From Bacteroidota bacterium (GTDB lineage Bacteria; Bacteroidota; Bacteroidia; Palsa-948): a stretch of DNA of 64,000 nucleotides. Positions 25,950-33,116 of this stretch are shown here, piece after piece. The translations under genes were made by a program, and so were the position numbers. Under the pieces are notes generated by a model that was not told where the DNA came from, did no database searches, and saw nothing but the letters and a program-made list of their open reading frames with translations. The DNA lies in contig PLUL01000021.1 of assembly GCA_003164895.1 (NCBI GenBank), positions 1 to 64,000 on the forward strand, given 5' to 3'. The number at the start of each line of letters is the position of its first letter. Positions within the stretch are counted from its first letter, which is position 1.

Positions 25950-27659
25950 TTAATGTATCATTGAAAAATATTCAGCAATTGGACCTAAAACCAAAGCAGG
26001 GAAATAAGATAAAGCGGTAACAATAAAGATTACCGCGAATATCATGACTCCAAAAGTTACCGTATCTGTTTTTAAAGTGCCAGCGCTTTCTGGAATATAT
26101 TTTTTGTTTGCTAAAATTCCTGCAATGGCTACCGGTCCGATGATGGGGAGAAATCTGCCGAGTATCATCACAAAACCTGCGGTGATGTTCCAGAAAGGAG
26201 TATTATCTCCCAACCCTTCGAACCCGCTGCCGTTGTTTGCGTTACTGGACGTGTACTGATAAAGCATTTCTGAAAATCCGTGAAAGCCGGGATTGTTCAG
26301 CCAGCCCGCATGAGTAACAGGATTTGCTGCAAACCAATAAGATGCCAATGCGGTTCCTCCTTTAATAAGCAAAGCCGATAACAAAGTAACTACCACTGCG
26401 ATTTTCATTTCACGCGCTTCAATTTTCTTTCCGAGAAATTCAGGTGTTCTTCCCACCATTAATCCGCTGATGAAAACAGCAATGATTATGAAAATGAAAA
26501 AGTTTAAAATGCCAACCCCGCATCCGCCATAAAACGCATTTACCATCATGGCAAGCATTTCATTCATGCCTGATAAGGGCATAAAACTATCGTGAAAAGA
26601 ATTTACAGAACCTGTTGAAATAACAGTTGTAACAATACTCCAGTAAGCAGAAGCTGGCGTGCCAAAGCGAACTTCTTTTCCTTCCATCGCTCCGGCACTC
26701 ATGTCCACTCCCATTTTTGCGATTGCAGGATTTCCATGTTGTTCCATTATCATATTCGGAATAACAAGGCAAAGGAAACCCAGCGTCATCACTCCGAAAA
26801 TCATCCAGGCAAATTTTTTCTTTCTTAAATAATAACCTAATGCGAAAACCATTGCCATCGGAATGAGTAATTGAATAATCATTTCAATGATGTTGGTGAA
26901 GTAGTTTGGATTTTCAAAAGGATGTGCTGAGTTGACTCCAAAAAAACCACCACCATTCGTTCCTAAATGTTTAATAGGAATCATGGCAGCCACAGGACCT
27001 GTTGAAACACTTACAGTATCTGTACCTCCTTGCAAAGAGCTGATGGTATTCTTGCCGTCAAAAGTCATTGGCATTCCATTCATCATGAAAAGGATGGCTA
27101 CTACAACTGAAATAGGAAGTAAAATCCGTGTCAGCGATTTTATAAAATAGTTGTAAAAATTTCCCAAATCCTTCGTAGTGCGCGCTTTTAATGCGTTGAA
27201 CACAACTGCTGCTGCTGCTAAACCGGTTGCAGCAGAAACAAACTGCAAAAACGTGAAACACACTAGTTGAGATAAATATGTAGCTCCTGTTTCACCTGAA
27301 TAATCCTGCAAATTGCAGTTCACCAAAAAGCTGATAGCAGTATTAAATGCCAAATCCGAACTCATGGATGGATTATGATCCGGATTCATCGGCAGCCATC
27401 CCTGATTCATCAGGATGAACATGGCAAATAAAAACCAGACAAGATTAATGGTGAGCAATGCCACCATGCTTTCTTTCCAGTTCATTTCCTTTTTAGCATC
27501 AATGCCGCTGATGCGGAAAAAGAAATTTTCGAGCGGAGCAAAAAAATCAAGCAGTGATTTTTCGCCCTCGTAAACTTTAGCGATGTATTTTCCAAACGGA
27601 ATGGCAAGCGCCAGCGTGAGGACAAACATCAGGATGACTCCAAGTAGTTCTGAGTTCAT
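25950..27659 (-). CDS. kdpA: KdpA, potassium-binding/translocating subunit
   Basis: 569 residues with about ten membrane helices. Filter-region motifs of the family are intact: [37 protein letters not shown] and [12 protein letters not shown]. It carries K+ across the inner membrane with micromolar-range affinity in characterised systems. Its start lies 3 bases after the kdpF stop, so translation is probably coupled. Confidence 0.98.
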   Translation of the reverse strand: MNSELLGVILMFVLTLALAIPFGKYIAKVYEGEKSLLDFFAPLENFFFRISGIDAKKEMNWKESMVALLTINLVWFLFAMFILMNQGWLPMNPDHNPSMSSDLAFNTAISFLVNCNLQDYSGETGATYLSQLVCFTFLQFVSAATGLAAAAVVFNALKARTTKDLGNFYNYFIKSLTRILLPISVVVAILFMMNGMPMTFDGKNTISSLQGGTDTVSVSTGPVAAMIPIKHLGTNGGGFFGVNSAHPFENPNYFTNIIEMIIQLLIPMAMVFALGYYLRKKKFAWMIFGVMTLGFLCLVIPNMIMEQHGNPAIAKMGVDMSAGAMEGKEVRFGTPASAYWSIVTTVISTGSVNSFHDSFMPLSGMNEMLAMMVNAFYGGCGVGILNFFIFIIIAVFISGLMVGRTPEFLGKKIEAREMKIAVVVTLLSALLIKGGTALASYWFAANPVTHAGWLNNPGFHGFSEMLYQYTSSNANNGSGFEGLGDNTPFWNITAGFVMILGRFLPIIGPVAIAGILANKKYIPESAGTLKTDTVTFGVMIFAVIFIVTALSYFPALVLGPIAEYFSMIH

Positions 27660-27662
27660 AGT

Positions 27663-27740
27663 TTAAAATTTTTCAGGTTTGATTAATACATAGCAGAGGT
27701 AACAGAACATTGCTATACAAAGGATGAATAATGCTGTCAT
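27663..27740 (-). CDS. kdpF: KdpF, single-helix subunit
   Basis: 25-residue peptide: one membrane helix (ALFILCIAMFCYLCYVLI) followed by the family ending KPEKF. Position directly before kdpA and the terminal motif identify it as KdpF, which lies at the KdpA/KdpB interface and stabilises the complex. It carries three Cys (residues 8, 13, 16) within the helix, more than I would expect. Confidence 0.92.
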   Translation of the reverse strand: MTALFILCIAMFCYLCYVLIKPEKF

Positions 27741-27752
27741 AGTTTTTTAGTT

Positions 27753-27845
27753 TTAAATATTTTCAAACCAATCAATTGATTTGTAGAACAGCCAAAAGCA
27801 AACAAGCCCTGCTGCAATTAGTCCGATTGTAATTAATGTGTCCAT
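27753..27845 (-). CDS. 30-residue single-helix peptide upstream of kdpF
   Basis: ATG at 27845, TAA at 27753-27755. One hydrophobic helix (LITIGLIAAGLVCFWLFY) is followed by an amphipathic end KSIDWFENI. It sits 12 bases before kdpF in the same direction. The sequence is strongly protein-like and I believe similar peptides recur in front of kdpF in Bacteroidota, but I cannot verify this. It might be an extra small subunit of the Kdp complex or a regulator of it. Confidence 0.75.
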   Translation of the reverse strand: MDTLITIGLIAAGLVCFWLFYKSIDWFENI

Positions 27846-27946
27846 TTTTATTTTTTTTATTCAGATATTTTATTTGCCCAAAAATACATTCTTTCTAAAA
27901 GTTATTCAAATGATATTCGTCAATCCAATCAATGATGCTTATTAGG

Positions 27947-28228
27947 TTATATTCCGCTTGCACAAACTTGTTTGTAATATTCTGCTTGTAGAGATTTTGG
28001 AAAAAGGTCGCGGATATTGCATTTGTGTAATTCCATAAAACATGAAACAGAAAAAAGAAACACATTTGAAATAGCATTTTTTGTTTCATTGCTTCCGGTT
28101 TCAAATAATTTTTCTGCCACCGCAAAACATTTTTTAGCTCTCGAAATATTTCCAGTTATTATTAAAGTTTTTGTTAAGTCAGCAAATCTTTCTGCTTGCT
28201 TGTACATATTCTTTGTTTGATTTTTCAT
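27947..28228 (-). CDS. Conserved helical protein, first gene of the kdp operon (DUF7674-like)
   Basis: 93 residues from ATG 28228 (MKNQTKNMYKQAERFADLTK). A longer frame to 28264 would start inside the promoter and is rejected. It is all-helical and soluble, with motifs AKKCFAVAEKLFETGSNETK and VCASGI at the end. I associate this pattern with the DUF7674 family of Bacteroidota, from memory. It lies about 20 bases downstream of the sigma-54 promoter and 102 bases before the small peptide gene. The helical-bundle size would fit a two-component adaptor or phospho-transfer decoy, but no His-phosphotransfer motif is seen. Confidence 0.75.
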   Translation of the reverse strand: MKNQTKNMYKQAERFADLTKTLIITGNISRAKKCFAVAEKLFETGSNETKNAISNVFLFSVSCFMELHKCNIRDLFPKSLQAEYYKQVCASGI

Positions 28229-28248
28229 GGGGATAAATTTATTTGTTC

Positions 28249-28263
28249 GCTTACAGTATGCCA
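28249..28263 (-). promoter_or_regulatory. Candidate sigma-54 (-24/-12) promoter of the kdp operon
   Basis: The minus strand reads TGGCATACTGTAAGC. The -24 half is a perfect TGGCA, GG and GC are 10 bases apart as required, and the -12 half is AAGC where TTGC is ideal. The predicted start of transcription is near 28238, just before the first gene. A sigma-54 activator gene and two matching upstream palindromes lie immediately upstream. Confidence 0.7.
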
Positions 28264-28350
28264 AACTCGTTCCATAAATTCAAAAACGAATCATTGTATT
28301 GAAAATGAGTTGATTAAAAGAAAAATATGATGAAAGAAAATGAGAAGAAC

Positions 28351-28365
28351 CTATCAAAATGATAG
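28351..28365. promoter_or_regulatory. Upstream activator palindrome 1
   Basis: Perfect 6+3+6 inverted repeat CTATCA-AAA-TGATAG, centred at 28358, about 120 bases upstream of the predicted kdp transcription start. This is a typical distance for an enhancer site of an NtrC-type protein. Confidence 0.7.
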
Positions 28366-28370
28366 ATCGA

Positions 28371-28385
28371 ATATCAGAATGATAG
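28371..28385. promoter_or_regulatory. Upstream activator palindrome 2
   Basis: ATATCA-GAA-TGATAG, one base away from a perfect palindrome and matching palindrome 1 in its TATCA/TGATAG arms. The two centres are 20 bases apart, about two helical turns, so bound dimers would lie on the same face. It ends 2 bases before the stop codon of the activator gene. Confidence 0.68.
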
Positions 28386-28387
28386 GG

Positions 28388-29743
28388 TCAGGAAACGATT
28401 TTGTATTCGTCTATTTTGCGGTAGAGAGTGGCTATGCCAATATTTAGTAAACGTGCAGCTTCTGCTTTATTTCCTTTGGTATAATTCAACACTTTTTGGA
28501 TGTGCAGTTTTTCAACGCTTGTCAAATCAAAAGCGGAAAGAGTTTTTCCTTTGGATGTTGTTTCAACAGTGTTTTGAATTTCAAAAGGAAGTGTATCAAT
28601 GGTGAGTTCATCGGAATTCGATAAAATAACACTTCGTTCAATTACATTTTTCAATTCGCGGATATTTCCTTTCCAAGTATGTGCTTTTAATTTTTGCAGA
28701 TAATCACTGCTAAGTTTTGCATTCCGTTTATTTATTTTGACAGAAAATTGCTGCGCAAAATGTTCGGCAAACAGTTCAATGTCTTTTACCCTTTCACGCA
28801 AAGGCGGAAGCATAATCTGAAATGCGCTGAGCCGGTAAAATAAATCTTCGCGAAAAATTCCTTCTTCAATTTCTTTTTTCAAATCGCGGTTGGTCGCTGC
28901 AATCACTCGCACATTTACTTTGATAGTTTTGGTGTCTCCCACTTTTATGAACTCGCCTGCTTCCAATACACGCAATAGCTTTGCCTGTAAATCATGATTC
29001 ATTTCACCAATTTCATCCAAGAAAATAGTTCCGTCATTGGCTTCTTCAAATAATCCTTTCTTATCCTTAATTGCACCTGTAAATGCGCCTGCTTTGTGCC
29101 CGAAGATTTCACTTTCTAAAAGTTCCTTGCTGAATGCGCTGCAATTGATGGCGACAAAGGGTTTGAGTTTTCTATTACTTCCTTGGTGAATTGCCTGAGC
29201 AAAAACTTCTTTGCCTGTTCCTGTTTCACCAAGAAGTAAAACCGTGGTATCTGTAACTGCAACTTTTTTTGCCAATGCAATTGCTTCCTGTATAGACTTT
29301 GAATTTCCAATGATATTATCAAAAGAATATTTTACGCCTACTTCCTTCTGTAATTTACAGAGGCGTTTTTGCAAATGCACTTTTTCAATGGCACGGTGAA
29401 GCAAAGGGATAATTTTGTCGTTGTCATCGGCTTTTGTGATGTAATCGAACGCGCCATTTTTTATCGCTTTTACTCCATCCGAAATATTTCCGTAAGCGGT
29501 AAGCATAATAATTTCTGCGAGCGGGAACTTGGATTTTATTTGTTGTGCAAGTTCTACTCCGTTGGCATCGGGAAGTTTTACGTCGCAAAGGATTACATCA
29601 ATGTCATTGTGTTCTAACTTTTTCCAAGCGGACTTGGCATTGTCAGCTTCATAAGTTTCAAATCCCTCCAGCGAAATAATGCGAGTCAAAAGGTTACGAA
29701 GTTTTGCTTCGTCATCTACGATTAAAATGTTGCCTGATTTCAT
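28388..29743 (-). CDS. Sigma-54-dependent response regulator of the kdp locus
   Basis: 451 residues, NtrC layout. A receiver domain has the phospho-acceptor Asp54 (ILCDVKLPD) and the acidic pair Asp10-Asp11. The AAA+ domain has Walker A (GETGTGKE), the sigma-54 contact loop (GAFTGA) and Walker B (GTIFLDEIGE), plus the arginine region FREDLFYRLSAF. A Fis-type helix-turn-helix closes the protein (NKAEAARLLNIGIATLYRKI). It is transcribed towards the kdp operon and ends 2 bases before the paired palindromes. Classical kdp loci use KdpE, an OmpR-type regulator without an AAA+ domain; here this activator takes that place. Activation by the adjacent split KdpD/kinase pair is inferred from gene order. 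Confidence 0.95.
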   Translation of the reverse strand: MKSGNILIVDDEAKLRNLLTRIISLEGFETYEADNAKSAWKKLEHNDIDVILCDVKLPDANGVELAQQIKSKFPLAEIIMLTAYGNISDGVKAIKNGAFDYITKADDNDKIIPLLHRAIEKVHLQKRLCKLQKEVGVKYSFDNIIGNSKSIQEAIALAKKVAVTDTTVLLLGETGTGKEVFAQAIHQGSNRKLKPFVAINCSAFSKELLESEIFGHKAGAFTGAIKDKKGLFEEANDGTIFLDEIGEMNHDLQAKLLRVLEAGEFIKVGDTKTIKVNVRVIAATNRDLKKEIEEGIFREDLFYRLSAFQIMLPPLRERVKDIELFAEHFAQQFSVKINKRNAKLSSDYLQKLKAHTWKGNIRELKNVIERSVILSNSDELTIDTLPFEIQNTVETTSKGKTLSAFDLTSVEKLHIQKVLNYTKGNKAEAARLLNIGIATLYRKIDEYKIVS

Positions 29744-29912
29744 GTTGTAAAAGTAAGGATTTAAGTAACCGTCTCATGTCATAATTTTTAAAGCTTTGCT
29801 AGTTATCCGAAGTAAAACTGGTGAGTTCAGAACAGACTAACTCAAAGACCTTTACTGGAGATCCAAAAGATTCAAAGGACAGCATCCAAAAATTCATTGA
29901 AGATTACACATC

Positions 29913-29945
29913 AAAAAAAAAGCCCTTCTTCAGGGCTTTTTTTAT
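29913..29945 (-). terminator. Intrinsic terminator after prfC
   Basis: Stem AGCCCT/AGGGCT with a 5-base loop, flanked by A-runs on one side and T-runs on the other, starting at the prfC stop codon. Because both sides carry the runs, it can stop transcription in either direction. Confidence 0.85.
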
Positions 29946-31552
29946 TGCAGCACTTTTGAACTTGAATCCGCAGCAAACTCGGAAGTGAAATGAAATTTTA
30001 TATCAGGATAAGATTCCTGAGAGTTCTGAAGCATCCAGGCACTTTCGGCAAAATATACAGGACGATTTTCTTTATCGTAAGCAATGTTGTTGGTTTTTGC
30101 ATTAAAAAATTTATCTATCTGCGCTTTATTATCAGATGTAAACCAACATGCTTTATAAAAATTCAGCGGACGAAATTCACAAGACGCACCGTACTCCCCG
30201 GATAATCTGAATTGTATCACTTCAAATTGAAGCTCGCCTACTGTGCCAACAATTTTACGATTACCTAAAGTCTGAACAAACAACTGCGCCACGCCTTCAT
30301 CTGTTAGCTGACGAATTCCTTTTTCCAATTGCTTTGTCTTGAACGGATCTTTATTTACTAATTCCTTAAATATCTCAGGAGAAAAACTTGGAATGCCTTT
30401 GAACTGAAGTTTCTCGCCTTCCGATAATGTATCTCCAATTTTAAAATTTCCTGTATCATACAAACCGATTACATCTCCGGGCCACGCTTCATCCAAAATA
30501 CTTTTTTCATTCCCCATAAAACTGGTTGGGCTTGAGAAGCGGATTTTTTTATCAAGGCGCGTGTGATAATAAAATTTATTGCGCTCGAATCTGCCGGAAC
30601 ATATCCGGCAAAACGCAATTCTATCTCTGTGATTGGGATCAAGGTTGGCGTGTATCTTAAAAACAAAGCCGGTAAAAATTTCTTCTTCAGGATTTACCAT
30701 GCGCACATCTGCTTGTCTCGAAAGTGGAAACGGAGCGATCTTTACAAACGTATCAAGCAATTCTTTTACTCCAAAATTATTTATCGCGCTTCCAAAAAAG
30801 ACAGGAGCAAGATAACCTTCCCGATAAAGATTTATATCGAGTGGTTCAAATACACCTTCTATCAGTTCAACATCTTCTCTTAATTTATTTGCGAAATCTT
30901 CTCCAACATATTTCTCCAGCAAAGGATCGCTCAAATTATCAATTGCAATTACATCTTCTGCAATTCTGGATTTATCTCCCGAAAACAATTGAAGTGTTTT
31001 ATCGTACAGATTATAAACCCCTTTAAATTCTGAACCGATTCCAATGGGCCAACTCAACGGGCGGGTATGAATACTTAACTCCTTGTCTATTTCCTCGAGC
31101 AAATCATACGGATTGCGTCCTTCGCGATCAAGTTTGTTGATGAAAACAATAACGGGAGTGTGTCTCATTCGGCAAACCTCCATTAATTTTCTTGTCTGCT
31201 CCTCAACTCCTTTTACACAATCAATCACAAGAATTACGCTGTCAACAGCAGTGAGCGTGCGGTAAGTATCTTCAGCAAAATCTTTGTGACCAGGAGTATC
31301 CAAAATATTTACTTTGTATCCTGCATATTCAAATCCCATCACCGAAGTAGCTACAGAAATTCCGCGCTGCTTTTCAATCTCCATGAAATCGGATGTTGCG
31401 GATTTCCTGATCTTATTATGCTTTACCGCACCGGCAATTTGAATTGCGCCACCGAAGAGAAGTAGTTTTTCTGTAAGCGTAGTTTTTCCGGCATCAGGGT
31501 GACTGATGATACCGAAAGTTCTTCGCTTTGCTATTTCTTCTCTGAGTGTCAT
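29942..31552 (-). CDS. prfC: Peptide chain release factor 3
   Basis: 536 residues, a GTPase that removes RF1/RF2 from the ribosome after termination. G1 is [11 protein letters not shown]2 is [12 protein letters not shown]3 is [11 protein letters not shown] and G4 is NKLDREGR. Further RF3-typical stretches are [20 protein letters not shown] and GVAQLF. It is separated from rplI by a terminator and so has its own promoter. Confidence 0.97.
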   Translation of the reverse strand: MTLREEIAKRRTFGIISHPDAGKTTLTEKLLLFGGAIQIAGAVKHNKIRKSATSDFMEIEKQRGISVATSVMGFEYAGYKVNILDTPGHKDFAEDTYRTLTAVDSVILVIDCVKGVEEQTRKLMEVCRMRHTPVIVFINKLDREGRNPYDLLEEIDKELSIHTRPLSWPIGIGSEFKGVYNLYDKTLQLFSGDKSRIAEDVIAIDNLSDPLLEKYVGEDFANKLREDVELIEGVFEPLDINLYREGYLAPVFFGSAINNFGVKELLDTFVKIAPFPLSRQADVRMVNPEEEIFTGFVFKIHANLDPNHRDRIAFCRICSGRFERNKFYYHTRLDKKIRFSSPTSFMGNEKSILDEAWPGDVIGLYDTGNFKIGDTLSEGEKLQFKGIPSFSPEIFKELVNKDPFKTKQLEKGIRQLTDEGVAQLFVQTLGNRKIVGTVGELQFEVIQFRLSGEYGASCEFRPLNFYKACWFTSDNKAQIDKFFNAKTNNIAYDKENRPVYFAESAWMLQNSQESYPDIKFHFTSEFAADSSSKVLQ

Positions 31553-31561
31553 ATATCTTTA

Positions 31562-31594
31562 CAAAAAAGAAAAGGCGAACAAATGTCCGCCTTT
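31562..31594 (-). terminator. Terminator of the rpsF-rpsR-rplI operon
   Basis: On the minus strand a 10-bp stem AAAGGCGGAC / GTTCGCCTTT (one G-U pair) with a 4-base loop is followed by TCTTTTTT. It lies 30 bases after the rplI stop. Confidence 0.88.
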
Positions 31595-31623
31595 AATCTG
31601 CAATCTCTGATCTGCAACCTTTA

Positions 31624-32073
31624 TTAGTCTGCTATCACTTCAAAATTTACTTTAATAGTTACTTCTTTATGAAGTTTCACCGTTGCAGTGTAATTACCAA
31701 GTGTTTTAATATTTTCTTCGTTGTCGAGAGAAATATGTTTTCTGTCAACATCATGACCTGATTTTTTTATTGCTTCAGCAAGTTGAATAGCAGTGATTGA
31801 TCCGAATATTTTTCCTTTCTCCCCAGCTTTTGCTCCCACTTTAAGAACCATGTTCTTAAGAATGTCTGCAAATTTTTCTGCTGCTGTGCGAAGTTTTTCT
31901 TCTTTGTGAGCGCGCTGTTTAATTACTTCTGTAACTTCTTTTCTTCTTCCTTCGGTTGCTTCAACAGCAAATCCTTGCGGAAATAAAAAGTTGCGTGCAT
32001 ATCCCGATTTAACCTTCACGAGATCATGTTTTGATCCGAGGTTTTTTACGTCTTGTTTTAATATAACTTCCAT
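31624..32073 (-). CDS. rplI: Ribosomal protein bL9
   Basis: 149 residues, the normal length. The N-terminal rRNA-binding domain is MEVILKQDVKNLGSKHDLVK with VKSGYARNFLFPQGFA. The long connecting helix and the C-terminal domain (GKIFGSITAIQLAEAI) are complete. Last gene of the rpsF-rpsR-rplI operon, 26 bases after rpsR. Confidence 0.98.
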   Translation of the reverse strand: MEVILKQDVKNLGSKHDLVKVKSGYARNFLFPQGFAVEATEGRRKEVTEVIKQRAHKEEKLRTAAEKFADILKNMVLKVGAKAGEKGKIFGSITAIQLAEAIKKSGHDVDRKHISLDNEENIKTLGNYTATVKLHKEVTIKVNFEVIAD

Positions 32074-32099
32074 TTTCTTAAAGTGTTAAATGATAATTT

Positions 32100-32390
32100 T
32101 TATTTTAAACAATCTGCAACAAACGGCATTAAAGCCAGATGACGTGCACGTTTTACCGCACGAGATACTTTGCGCTGATATTTCACCGATGTTCCAGTTA
32201 AACGTCTTGGAAGAATTTTTCCTTGCTCGTTCATAAAACGCATCAAGAAATCAGGATCTTTGTAATCAATGTGCTTCATGCGCATTTTTAAGAAGCGACA
32301 ATATTTTTCGCGATTTACTTCGAGCGTAGGAGGATTTAAATATCTTATTTCACTTGAATCGGTTGTACTTGGAGTTTGAATAGCTGCCAT
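32100..32390 (-). CDS. rpsR: Ribosomal protein bS18
   Basis: 96 residues with the core [17 protein letters not shown]-like segment and [21 protein letters not shown] poorly conserved N-terminal extension (about 20 residues, [16 protein letters not shown]) precedes it. bS18 binds bS6 on the small-subunit platform, and in Bacteroidota both lie near the occluded anti-Shine-Dalgarno site (known for Flavobacterium johnsoniae). Confidence 0.97.
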   Translation of the reverse strand: MAAIQTPSTTDSSEIRYLNPPTLEVNREKYCRFLKMRMKHIDYKDPDFLMRFMNEQGKILPRRLTGTSVKYQRKVSRAVKRARHLALMPFVADCLK

Positions 32391-32435
32391 TTTATAATAA
32401 GTTTTTAAGTTGAATGTTTAAATTGAAATTTACAA

Positions 32436-32804
32436 TTACGCTGTAACTTCTTCTTTTCTATCTGTTTTCTTGTTAGCTAATTTTCCTTTTCTGCGTTCAG
32501 CATATTGAAGTGCGTATTTATCTAAGTGAACGGTAAGGTAGCGCAACACACGTTCATCGCGTTTGTAAGCGGTTTCCAAAAGAGGAATTGCTTCACCCGG
32601 TGCTTCAATTTGCATAAGGTGATAATAGCCCGTGTTTTTCTTTTTGATGGAGTAAGCCAACTTTTTCAAGCCCCAGCTTTCCTCGTGAACAATTTTTGCG
32701 TTCAGTTCCTTGATCAGCTTTTTGTAGCTGTTCACTGCCTCCTTGGTCTGCTCATCCGACAGAACCGGAGTTAAAATGAAAATGGTTTCGTACTGTTTTG
32801 ACAT
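32436..32804 (-). CDS. rpsF: Ribosomal protein bS6
   Basis: 122 residues from ATG 32804 (MSKQYETIFILTPVLSDEQT). The frame is open upstream to a TTG at 32849, but the added residues (Lys/Gln-rich) are not bS6-like. The core has WGLKKLAYSIKKKNTGYYHL and DERVLRYLTVHLD. Partner of bS18, encoded next. Confidence 0.96.
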   Translation of the reverse strand: MSKQYETIFILTPVLSDEQTKEAVNSYKKLIKELNAKIVHEESWGLKKLAYSIKKKNTGYYHLMQIEAPGEAIPLLETAYKRDERVLRYLTVHLDKYALQYAERRKGKLANKKTDRKEEVTA

Positions 32805-32921
32805 TTGTTTTTGTTTTTCCTTTTTGTCCTCCTGCCCTTTTTTGAGCAAGAATGGTCTAACGGGACATAAAGAGTTATTGTTTTATTTTTTCCTTTCCTA
32901 TGTGAAAGGGTGGCAAATGTA
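32805..32921 (-). promoter_or_regulatory. Promoter and structured leader of rpsF-rpsR-rplI
   Basis: The minus strand carries TACATTTG (32914-32921), an exact TAnnTTTG -7 element, about 110 bases before rpsF. The leader then has a small hairpin CCTTTC/GAAAGG and a second possible structure with outer pair GTCC/GGAC that contains CCGTTAGACC. It also holds AGGAGG (32828-32833), 23 bases before the start and too far for a normal Shine-Dalgarno. S6:S18-binding leaders are known in many bacteria; a match here is only suggestive. The remaining bases to 33116 hold no gene and serve the divergent helicase. Confidence 0.5.
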
Positions 32922-33116
32922 AGAAAAAGTTTAATACGAGGAATTTATAAACAAGTGCTTATTTATTATATCAAAAATTTAGTAAAGACGAAAAGAAACT
33001 GATGACAAAGAAATTCAAAGATGTTCTTTTAAGCATTCATTGGAATAAAGATGTATTCTCAACAGTATTTTATCAACAAATCTTTTCTCAACTTTTATTT
33101 TCCTTAATTTCGTTCC

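Noticed and set aside
29821-29988. 55-codon GTG frame (polar, reads SSEQTNSKTFTGDPKDSK) before the prfC terminator
   Set aside because: Its second half is the terminator and antisense prfC sequence, and a stop lies just upstream; probably chance.
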